From the NCBI GenBank assembly GCA_030150425.1, contig JASLFY010000336.1, positions 1 through 13,728 on the forward strand: a stretch of DNA of 13,728 nt, in the 5' to 3' direction. Below the pieces are notes generated by a model, which saw only the letters and a program-made list of their open reading frames with translations, did not search any database and had not been told where the DNA came from. Position numbers and translations under genes: made by a program. Each line of letters starts with the position of its first letter. Position 1 is the stretch's first letter. Origin of the DNA: Yimella sp. (GTDB taxonomy: Bacteria > Actinomycetota > Actinomycetes > Actinomycetales > Dermatophilaceae). Shown here in pieces: positions 6,695-13,166 of the stretch.

Positions 6695-8007
6695 ACCGCA
6701 CCTTCAACCTCCCCGACCTGGGTGAGGGCCTCACCGAGGCCGAGATCGTCGAATGGCTGGTCGACGACGGCGCCACCGTCGGCATCGACGACGCCGTGGT
6801 GACCGTCGAGACGGCGAAGGCCACGGTCGAGGTGCCGGTCCCGTACGCCGGCACCGTCGCCACCCGTCACGGCAAGCCGGGCGACGTGGTCGCCGTCGGC
6901 TCGCCGCTGATCACCGTCGCCGACGAGTCCGCCACGGCAACAGCGGCACCGTCCGCAGAACCGGCCGCCGCCTCCGACGACGAGGGCTCCGGCGCGGTCC
7001 TGATCGGCTACGGCACCGGTCACGGTGGCGGCGGTCGCCGACGTCGCGCCGGTCGGCGCGGCCAGACTGCGGTGGCCGAGCCCGCCGTGGAAGTCCTCGA
7101 GCCCGCCTCGGATCCGGTTGCCCGCCAGCAGGATTCGACCGAGGCGCCACGGGTCATCTCCCCCATCGTCCGCAAACTGGCGCTCGACCGCGGTGTCGAC
7201 CTGCGCTCGATCGTCCCGGCCGCCGGTTCGGTGATCCGCCGGTCCGACGTCGAGGCGGCGACGGCGTCCAGCCAGCCGACTTCGACCAGCCAGGTCGCGC
7301 AGGCGGCCCCGACAGCCGACGGCGACGACGTCCGCATCCCGCTGACCGGCGTACGCCGGGCGATCGCGGACAAGCTGTCGACCTCGCGGCGCGAGATCCC
7401 CGACGCCACCACCTGGGTCGACGTCGACGCCACCGGCTTGATCGACGCCCGTAACCAGTTGCGTGACAGCGGGATCGAGAACGTCGGGGTGCTCGCCCTG
7501 ATGGCCCGGTTCTGCGTGGCCGCTCTGCAGCGGTTCCCGGAGCTGAACGCCTCGGTCGACGGCGACGCGATCGTCCGTCACTCCCGGATCAACCTCGGCT
7601 TCGCGGCGCAGTCGCCGCGCGGGCTGGTCGTGCCGGTCGTCAAGGACGCCGGGTCGATGACCACCCGCGAGTTGGGTGCGGCCCTGGCCGAGCTGACCGC
7701 GCGGGCCCGCACCGGCGACCTGGGACCGGCCGAGCTGACCGGCGGCACCTTCACGCTGAACAACTACGGCGTGTTCGGGGTCGACGGGTCGACGCCGATC
7801 CTCAACCACCCGGAGGCCGCGATGCTCGGTGTCGGCCGGATCATCGACCGCCCGTGGGTGGTCGACGGCCAGCTGACCGTGCGCAAGGTGACCCAGCTCG
7901 GGTTCACCTTCGACCACCGGGTCTGCGACGGCGGCTCGGCGGGCGGATTCCTGCGGTTCGTGGCCGACGCGGTCGAGCAGCCGCTGCGCCTGTTGGCCGA
8001 CAGCTGA
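6691..8007 (+). CDS. bkdC: Branched-chain 2-oxoacid dehydrogenase E2 (dihydrolipoyl acyltransferase)
   Basis: This is the core acyltransferase that moves the acyl group from lipoyl-lysine to CoA, 438 residues from GTG 6691. One lipoyl domain comes first (DLGEGLTEAEIVEWLVDDG; VETAKATVEVP with lipoyl Lys 43). A linker follows with GYGTGHGGGGRRRRAGRRGQ, then an E1/E3-binding domain (ISPIVRKLALDRGVDL). The catalytic domain starts near IPLTGVRRAIADKLSTSRRE and ends with DHRVCDGGSAGGF, where His 409 and Asp 413 are the catalytic pair. The Cys in place of the more usual Val in that motif is a minor variation. No E3 gene (dihydrolipoyl dehydrogenase) follows, so E3 must be shared from elsewhere in the genome. 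Confidence 0.92.
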   Translation: MNRTFNLPDLGEGLTEAEIVEWLVDDGATVGIDDAVVTVETAKATVEVPVPYAGTVATRHGKPGDVVAVGSPLITVADESATATAAPSAEPAAASDDEGSGAVLIGYGTGHGGGGRRRRAGRRGQTAVAEPAVEVLEPASDPVARQQDSTEAPRVISPIVRKLALDRGVDLRSIVPAAGSVIRRSDVEAATASSQPTSTSQVAQAAPTADGDDVRIPLTGVRRAIADKLSTSRREIPDATTWVDVDATGLIDARNQLRDSGIENVGVLALMARFCVAALQRFPELNASVDGDAIVRHSRINLGFAAQSPRGLVVPVVKDAGSMTTRELGAALAELTARARTGDLGPAELTGGTFTLNNYGVFGVDGSTPILNHPEAAMLGVGRIIDRPWVVDGQLTVRKVTQLGFTFDHRVCDGGSAGGFLRFVADAVEQPLRLLADS

Positions 8008-8047
8008 CCGGCGGGCGGCGCAACCCCATCGCGCCGCTACGGCTGCG

Positions 8048-8053
8048 TAGGAT
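8048..8053 (+). promoter_or_regulatory. Candidate -10 element of the DUF4333 lipoprotein gene
   Basis: TAGGAT fits the TANNNT pattern and lies 35 bases before the ATG at 8088, within the 80-base gap after bkdC. No clear -35 hexamer is found at the usual distance. It would give the lipoprotein gene its own promoter, separate from bkdABC. Confidence 0.3.
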
Positions 8054-8087
8054 TCGACCGGATCACAACCCAGTGGGAGGAACCACC

Positions 8088-8390
8088 ATGAGCACCATCG
8101 TTCGCCGCGGCGCCGCCGTCTCCGTCGCCGCCGTCCTGCTGGCCGGTGGGGTCACCGGCTGCAGCAGCGAGGCGGCCGTGAAGAAGTCGGACGTCGCGAA
8201 GCAGATCACCTCGCGGTTGACCGCGACCGGTGAGAAGGTGTCGGACATGAAGTGCGACGACAACCTGAAGGCCAAGGTCAACGCCACCACCAAGTGCGAG
8301 GGCAAGGTCAACGGCACCACGCAGAAGTTCAAGGCGACGGTGAAGTCGGTCAACGGCAAGACCGTGAACTACACGATCTCCAAGGGCTGA
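8088..8390 (+). CDS. Small DUF4333-type lipoprotein
   Basis: This is an exported 100-residue protein of unknown function. The N-terminus is a lipoprotein signal: MSTIVRRGAA, a hydrophobic core VSVAAVLLAGG, and lipobox VTGC with Cys 25 as the lipid-bearing residue. The mature part is Lys-rich with two further cysteines (MKCDDNL and TKCEGKV) that could form a disulfide. The end, KFKATVKSVNGKTVNYTISKG, is beta-rich. This is the DUF4333 pattern known from actinobacterial cell-envelope lipoproteins. The ribosome site GGGAGG stands seven bases before ATG 8088 and fixes the start. It lies 80 bases after bkdC and is probably independent of it. Two strong hairpins follow the stop within 40 bases. Confidence 0.85.
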   Translation: MSTIVRRGAAVSVAAVLLAGGVTGCSSEAAVKKSDVAKQITSRLTATGEKVSDMKCDDNLKAKVNATTKCEGKVNGTTQKFKATVKSVNGKTVNYTISKG

Positions 8391-8398
8391 CCAGCCCT

Positions 8399-8424
8399 GA
8401 TGTGGTCGCTATAGCGACCACATC
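8399..8424. terminator. 26-bp perfect palindrome, probable bidirectional terminator
   Basis: The 26 bases are their own reverse complement, built from TGTGGTCGCTA and TAGCGACCACA with the centre at CTATAG. It starts eight bases after the lipoprotein stop, between two convergent genes, and has no T-tract, as is common for actinobacterial terminators. Perfect dyad symmetry without a spacer would equally suit a dimeric DNA-binding protein. The half-site TATAGCGACC recurs at 8484-8493. Confidence 0.55.
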
Positions 8425-8425
8425 G

Positions 8426-8471
8426 CATGACTACGGGTGTAGAGGCATCGGCCTCTACACCCGTAGTCATG
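8426..8471. terminator. 21-bp perfect stem with ATCG loop, probable bidirectional terminator
   Basis: Bases 8426-8446 pair perfectly with 8451-8471 around the 4-base loop ATCG. The stem runs from CATGACTACGGG to GTGTAGAGGC. It sits one base after the preceding palindrome and 34 bases beyond the hutI stop on the other strand, so it can end both transcription units. There is no T-tract. Confidence 0.7.
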
Positions 8472-8505
8472 TCATCCGTGCGTTATAGCGACCGCTTCCC
8501 GGTGG

Positions 8506-9663
8506 TCAGACCTCCAGCGTGCTCGCGATCGGCACCCCGGGGCGGTACGCGAGGTGCAGGTACGACGGCGCCTCCAGCACTGCGAGGTCGGCCTTCGCCC
8601 CGACCTCGATCACGCCGACGTCGTTGCGGCGCAACGACTTCGCCGCGCCGCGCGTGGCGGCCCAGACGGCCTCGGCGGGCGTCAGGTGCATCTCCCGTAC
8701 GGCCAGGGCGATGACGAACGGGATCGAGTTGGAGTAGCAGGTGCCCGGATTGCAGTCGCTCGCCAGCGCGACCGTGGCACCGGCGTCGATCAGGTCGCGC
8801 CCGCGCGGGTAGGGCATCCGGGTCGAGAACTCGACACCGGGCAGCAGGGTGGCGACCGTGTCGCTCCCGGCCAGCGCCTCGACGTCTGTGTCGGTCAGGA
8901 AGGTGCAGTGGTCGACGCTGGCGGCCCCGAGCTCGACCGCGAGCTGCACGCCCGGACCCTCACCCAACTGGTTGCCGTGGACCCGCAGCTCCAGGCCGGC
9001 CGCGCGTCCGGCCTCGAGCACCCGACGGGACTCCTCACCGGTGAAGGCGTACTGGCTGTTGGGCTCGCAGAAGACGTCGATCCACTTCGCGTGCGGCGCG
9101 CAGGCCTCGAGCATCTCGCCGACGACGAGGTCGACGTAGGCCGCCCGGTCGGCGCGGGCCTCCGGCGGCACCACGTGGGCGCCCAGGAAGGTCGTCTCCG
9201 GGGTGAACTCGCGGGCGATCCGCAGGCTGCGAGCCTCGTGGTCGACGTCGAGCCCGTACCCGGACTTGATCTCCCACGTCGTGCTGCCCTGCGCACGCAT
9301 CTGCTCCAGGCGGGCCGCGACCAGGGTGCGCAGCTCGTCGTCGCTCGCCGCCCGGGTGGCCTCCATCGAGACCGCGATACCGCCGCCGTCGTACGGCTCC
9401 CCGGTCATCCGCGCGGTGAACTCGGCGCTGCGGTCGCCGGCGAAGACCAGGTGTGTGTGGGAGTCGACGAAGCCGGGCAGCACCGCGCGACCGTCGAGGT
9501 CGCGGCGCCGGTCGGCGTCCGGGGCGTGCGCCGCCGAGCCGACCCACGCGATGCGGTCGTCCTCGACGACGACGGCGGCGTCGGTCACGATGCCGAGCTC
9601 GCCCTCGCGCTCATCGGCGCAGGTGACGAGTTCGGCGATGCCGGTGATCAGGGTCGTGGTCAT
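8506..9663 (-). CDS. hutI: Imidazolonepropionase
   Basis: It hydrolyses 4-imidazolone-5-propanoate to N-formimidoyl-L-glutamate, the third step of histidine degradation, in the cytoplasm. It is 385 residues, the normal length. This is a metal-dependent amidohydrolase: the zinc-site HxH in PGFVDSHTHLVFAGDR, then EIKSGYGLDVDHE, FLGAHVVPPEA, RVHGNQLGEG, DHCTFL, and the late Asp in ASDCNPGTCYSNS, all hallmarks of HutI. Start ATG 9663 overlaps the stop of hutF (ATGA), so it is the last gene of the operon. The two hairpins at 8399-8471 lie beyond its stop. Confidence 0.96.
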   Translation of the reverse strand: MTTTLITGIAELVTCADEREGELGIVTDAAVVVEDDRIAWVGSAAHAPDADRRRDLDGRAVLPGFVDSHTHLVFAGDRSAEFTARMTGEPYDGGGIAVSMEATRAASDDELRTLVAARLEQMRAQGSTTWEIKSGYGLDVDHEARSLRIAREFTPETTFLGAHVVPPEARADRAAYVDLVVGEMLEACAPHAKWIDVFCEPNSQYAFTGEESRRVLEAGRAAGLELRVHGNQLGEGPGVQLAVELGAASVDHCTFLTDTDVEALAGSDTVATLLPGVEFSTRMPYPRGRDLIDAGATVALASDCNPGTCYSNSIPFVIALAVREMHLTPAEAVWAATRGAAKSLRRNDVGVIEVGAKADLAVLEAPSYLHLAYRPGVPIASTLEV

Positions 9664-11000
9664 GCGTCCTCCCACAGGGGTGCGATGGCGTCGTGCAACA
9701 GGCGACCGATGTCGCCGAGTCGGTGCTGTCCGTCGGTGACGATCCGCTCCCCGCCGCGTACGACGGTGGCCACGTCGGCCGCGGACGCGGACAACAGGAT
9801 CTGGGCGGGGTCGGAGCCGGCCGTACGGACGGAGTCGAGTCCGACGGTGACGAAGTCGGCGAGCATGCCGGCCTCCAGTCGGCCTGTGTCGGCCCAACCG
9901 ATACTGGCGTGTTCGGTGGCCATCCCGAGCAGGTCGTGCGGGGTGAATCGGCCGCGCTCGTTGGTGACGAGGCGCTCGTGCATCTCGACCGCGCGGGCGT
10001 CCTCGATCAGGTCGATGACGGCGTGCTGGTCGCTGCCGAGCGAGATGCGAACGCCGTTGTCCCGCAGCGCCTTCGCCGGACCGATCCCGTCGGCAAGGTC
10101 GCGCTCGGTGGTCGGGCAGAAGCTGGCCCACGCGCCGGCGTCGCCGAGCAGCCGGATGTCCTGCTCGGTCAGGTGGGTGGCGTGGACCGCGCTGAGGTTG
10201 CCGTCGACCAGGCCGGCGTCGGCCAGCAGCTGCACCGGGGTGCGGCCGTAGAAGTCGAGGCAGGCCTGGTTCTCGGCCGGCTGTTCGCTGACGTGGACGT
10301 GCAGCGGGTCGATCGAGAACGGGGCGTCACAGACGTGCGGCACCACTGACGCGGCCGCCTGCAGCTGGTCGAAGGGCACGGCGCGCACCGAGTGCATCGC
10401 GGCGCCGACCCGGAACTCGTCGGTGTGTTCCAGCAGCGACACCCGACCGCCCCAGGCGGTGACGTCGCCGTCGCCGAACCGCTGCTGCTCGTCGTTCAGT
10501 GGGACGTGGCCGTCCTTGCCGAGACCGCCGGCGAGGTAGCAGGTGTCGAGCAGGGTGAGCCGGATCCCGGCCTCGGCAGCCGCCTGCTGCAGCGCTTTGC
10601 CCATCTCGTTCGGGTCGGCGTACGGCGTCCCGCCGGGCTGGTGGTGGACGTAGTGGAACTCGCCGACCGAGGTGACCCCGGCCAGCGCCATCTCCGCGTA
10701 CGTCGCCCGCGCCAGCGCCAGGTAGTTGTCCGGATCCAGTTGCGCCGCGACGTGGTACATCCGCTCGCGCCAGGTCCAGAAGGTGCCGCCGTTGTCGTGC
10801 GTACGACCGCGCAGGGCGCGGTGGAAGGCGTGGCTGTGGGTGTTGGCGAAGCCGGGCATGGTCACGCCGCGCAGCACGACGTCCCCGTCGGCGCGCGCCC
10901 CGGACTCGGCCGAGGTGATCCGGCCGCCGGCCACCTCCAGGCGTACGCCGGACACCAACCCGCCGGGCAGGAAGGCGTGTTCACACCAGTACGTCGTCAC
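9660..11000 (-). CDS. hutF: Formimidoylglutamate deiminase
   Basis: It converts N-formimidoyl-L-glutamate to N-formyl-L-glutamate with release of ammonia, the route used when formiminoglutamase is absent. It is 446 residues and an amidohydrolase-fold enzyme. Visible motifs are the zinc-site HxH in PGFANTHSHAFHRALRGRTH, VGEFHYVHHQPGG, LHVHVSEQPAEN, VHATHLTEQD, FCPTTERDLADGIGP and SLGSDQHAVID, characteristic of HutF. The start is GTG 11000, whose last two bases plus the next A form the stop of the upstream gene (GTGA overlap). An open extension upstream to 11090 overlaps that gene and is not used. HutF makes a deformylase necessary for the last step; no classical HutG is visible here. Confidence 0.94.
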   Translation of the reverse strand: MTTYWCEHAFLPGGLVSGVRLEVAGGRITSAESGARADGDVVLRGVTMPGFANTHSHAFHRALRGRTHDNGGTFWTWRERMYHVAAQLDPDNYLALARATYAEMALAGVTSVGEFHYVHHQPGGTPYADPNEMGKALQQAAAEAGIRLTLLDTCYLAGGLGKDGHVPLNDEQQRFGDGDVTAWGGRVSLLEHTDEFRVGAAMHSVRAVPFDQLQAAASVVPHVCDAPFSIDPLHVHVSEQPAENQACLDFYGRTPVQLLADAGLVDGNLSAVHATHLTEQDIRLLGDAGAWASFCPTTERDLADGIGPAKALRDNGVRISLGSDQHAVIDLIEDARAVEMHERLVTNERGRFTPHDLLGMATEHASIGWADTGRLEAGMLADFVTVGLDSVRTAGSDPAQILLSASAADVATVVRGGERIVTDGQHRLGDIGRLLHDAIAPLWEDA

Positions 11001-11431
11001 TTCGTGACCTCCCAGGTCTCGATCGGTCCGTCGACCACCGTCAACATCGGATGCGGCCGCGGCTCGAGGTCGTCGATCACCGCGAACCACTCGCTGTCAC
11101 GGGCCTGCACCTTGGCGCGCAGGTGTTCCCACTCGTACTCCAATTGTCCGCTGGTCACCGTCATCGGCTCCACCTCCATGGGTGCGGGCCGGTCGACCCG
11201 GGCGCGGTCGAAGCGGTAGCCGCGGCGGTCGGCCTCGTCGGCGACGTGGTGCAGGTAGCCGCCGATCCCGGCGGACGGATCGCGCAGTTCCCGCCATCGC
11301 CGCAGCTGCGGGTGTCGCAGGTATCCCTTCGTACGACCGGCGAGGACGGCCTGCGCGAGCAGCGTCTCGCGCCAGCACGAGACGAGCGCCGCACGGTCCA
11401 GCTGCGCCGGGTGCACCGACCAGATCCGCAT
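10997..11431 (-). CDS. Pyrimidine dimer DNA glycosylase/endonuclease V-like protein
   Basis: This 144-residue protein resembles the T4 endonuclease V (pyrimidine dimer glycosylase/AP lyase) family as annotated in bacteria. It begins MRIWSVHPAQLDRAALVSCW, followed by Arg 21-Glu 22, which match Arg 22-Glu 23 of T4 (Glu 23 is catalytic). Next come TKGYLRHPQLRRW and a helix YLHHVADEADRRGYRF that matches the T4 region before its KRGF. The family tail LEYEWEHLRAKVQARD and PHPMLTVVDGPIETWE is present. The T4 nucleophile Thr 2 has no counterpart: Arg 2 follows Met directly, so activity on dimers is uncertain. It overlaps the M20 gene by one base and hutF by four, so it is embedded in the hut operon although its usual role would be DNA repair. 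Confidence 0.85.
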   Translation of the reverse strand: MRIWSVHPAQLDRAALVSCWRETLLAQAVLAGRTKGYLRHPQLRRWRELRDPSAGIGGYLHHVADEADRRGYRFDRARVDRPAPMEVEPMTVTSGQLEYEWEHLRAKVQARDSEWFAVIDDLEPRPHPMLTVVDGPIETWEVTK

Positions 11432-12639
11432 CAGCCCGCCAGATCCCGTACGACGGTGGTCAGGGCCTCGACGCCGGCGTGGCAGTCGTCCGCCTCGGCG
11501 AACTCCTCCGGGGTGTGCGACGAACCGGTCGGGTTACGGACGAACAGCATGGTGGTCGGCACACCCGCGTTGGCGAGGATGCCGGCGTCGTGGCCGGCGC
11601 CGGTGCCGAGCATCGGGGTGTCCGGGCCGAGCGCGTCGCGCACCCGCAGGGTGAGCGCCTCGTCGAACCGGGTCGTCGGCGTCCACGACTCCTCGCGCAG
11701 CGCGTCGGGGAACAGCCCCTTGAGGTCCTCGATCACGCCGAGCACGAGCGACTCCTCGGAGGCGCGCGCGTCCAGCCAGGCGGTCACGTGGGACGGGATC
11801 GCGTTGACGCCGCCGGGCACCACGTCGAGCTTGCCCACCGTTGCGACACAACGGTGTTCGCCGTCCCGGCGGGCGGCGGCCTCGCGGGCGGCGAGGGCGA
11901 ACCGGGCCGCGTCGAGCATGGCGTCGGTGCGGTCGGCGAGCGCCGTGGTGCCGGCGTGGTCGGCGCGGCCGGCGAAGTCGGCGCGCCAGCGGCCGTGCGG
12001 CCAGATGTCGGTGCCGACCGCCACGGCGGAGGTGGCCGGGTCCATCAGCGCGAGCGCCTTGCCCTGCTCGACGTGCAGTTCGACGAACGACCCGATCCGG
12101 GCCAGGGTCTGCGGGTCGGCGCCGATGTCGGTGGAGCGCCCGGCGGCGCGCAGCGCCTCGCCCATCGAGACACCGTCGGCGTCGGTCAGGCCGAGCGCCC
12201 GCTCGGCGGTCATCGCCCCGGAGATCACCCGGGAGCCGGCGCAGGCGACACCGAACCGGGCACCCTCCTCGTCGCCGAAGTTGACCACGCCGATCGGGAC
12301 CTTCGGCTCGAAACCGCTGTCCTGCAACGCCTTCACCGTGGCGAGTGCGGAGACGACACCGAGCGGACCGTCGTACGCACCGCCGTCCGGCACCGAGTCG
12401 AGGTGCGATCCGATGACGACTCCCGGAGTCCTGTCCGGGTCACCCCACCAGGCCCACTGGTTGCCCATCCGGTCCTCGGTGAGGTCGAGCCCGAGCGCGG
12501 TGCACTCCCCGGCGAACCACTCGCGCAGCGTGTGGTCCTCCCGGGTCCAGGCGAAGCGGCGGTAGCCGCCGGAGCCGCCGTCACGACCGACCGGCAACAG
12601 GTCGGCCCAGCGGCTGTCGAAATAGTCGGTGACGGTCAT
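11431..12639 (-). CDS. M20-family amidohydrolase (allantoate/N-carbamoyl amino acid hydrolase type), candidate N-formylglutamate deformylase
   Basis: This 402-residue dinuclear metal hydrolase belongs to the allantoate amidohydrolase/N-carbamoyl-L-amino-acid hydrolase group. Metal ligands are visible: His 79 (GSHLDSVPDGG), Asp 90 (YDGPLGV), Glu 124-125 (NFGDEEGARFG), His 189 (ELHVEQG), and a late His (GSSHTPEEF). The dimerisation and substrate region carries GRADHAGTT and GAGHDAG. It is the first gene of the operon with hutF and hutI. GAGG precedes ATG 12639, and the stop overlaps the next ATG by one base. Since HutF yields N-formylglutamate and no classical HutG is present, this enzyme may remove the formyl group. 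True allantoate or carbamoyl substrates remain possible. The family call is firm; the substrate is inferred from context. Confidence 0.9.
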   Translation of the reverse strand: MTVTDYFDSRWADLLPVGRDGGSGGYRRFAWTREDHTLREWFAGECTALGLDLTEDRMGNQWAWWGDPDRTPGVVIGSHLDSVPDGGAYDGPLGVVSALATVKALQDSGFEPKVPIGVVNFGDEEGARFGVACAGSRVISGAMTAERALGLTDADGVSMGEALRAAGRSTDIGADPQTLARIGSFVELHVEQGKALALMDPATSAVAVGTDIWPHGRWRADFAGRADHAGTTALADRTDAMLDAARFALAAREAAARRDGEHRCVATVGKLDVVPGGVNAIPSHVTAWLDARASEESLVLGVIEDLKGLFPDALREESWTPTTRFDEALTLRVRDALGPDTPMLGTGAGHDAGILANAGVPTTMLFVRNPTGSSHTPEEFAEADDCHAGVEALTTVVRDLAG

Positions 12640-12653
12640 CGGTTTCCTCTTCC

Positions 12654-13163
12654 GTGGATGAGCTGAATGACGGACTGGACGGGTTGAGCAACGAGCCGAC
12701 GACGCCGGCGATCGAGGCGGCGCGCGCTGCGGGCATCGAGTTCGCGGTGCGCCGGATCGACCCGGCCGCCGGACCCGTACGCAGCCTGCCTGAGGCCGCG
12801 GCCGCGCTCGGCGTCGACCCGCACGACCTGGTGAAGACCCTGGTCGTACGCCTCTCGGACGAGTCGTACGTGTTCGTGCTGGTGCCCGGCGACCGGCAGT
12901 TCTCCTGGCCGAAGCTGCGCGCTCTGCTGGGCACGAACCGGCTGTCGATGCCGGACGCCGATACGGCCCGGGAGGTGACCGGCTACCAGCGCGGCACGAT
13001 CACCCCGTTCGGTGCCCGGTCGGCGTTGCCGACCTACCTGGACCGGTCGGTGGTCGGCCGCACCATCTCCCTCGGCGCCGGCGCCCACGGGGTGGGCCTG
13101 ACCGTACGCGCCGACGACGTGGTCCGTCTGTTCGACGCGACGGTGGCCGACCTGACCGACTGA
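12654..13163 (+). CDS. YbaK/EbsC-family aminoacyl-tRNA deacylase
   Basis: This family of trans-editing proteins removes wrongly attached amino acids from tRNA (Cys or Ala from tRNA-Pro in studied members). It is 169 residues if GTG 12654 is used. The YbaK pattern is present: TPAIEAARAAGIEFAV, LPEAAAALGVDPHDLVKTLV with Lys 61 in the place of the active-site lysine, and a GYQRGTITPFG loop. It ends with LPTYLDRSV, then SLGAGAHGVGLTVRADDVVRL. The GTG has no ribosome site and lies only 14 bases from the divergent M20 start. TTG 12684 would begin just before the conserved domain and is a reasonable alternative. The exact tRNA and amino acid substrates cannot be told. Confidence 0.87.
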   Translation: MDELNDGLDGLSNEPTTPAIEAARAAGIEFAVRRIDPAAGPVRSLPEAAAALGVDPHDLVKTLVVRLSDESYVFVLVPGDRQFSWPKLRALLGTNRLSMPDADTAREVTGYQRGTITPFGARSALPTYLDRSVVGRTISLGAGAHGVGLTVRADDVVRLFDATVADLTD

Positions 13164-13166
13164 CAC

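Noticed and set aside
8399..8493. CRISPR-like repeat array
   Set aside because: There are only two and a half palindromic units of different sequence, no regular spacers and no cas genes.
8554..10251. 565-codon plus-strand frame opposite hutI and hutF
   Set aside because: Antisense shadow. Both minus-strand genes carry complete amidohydrolase motifs and coupled start/stop codons.
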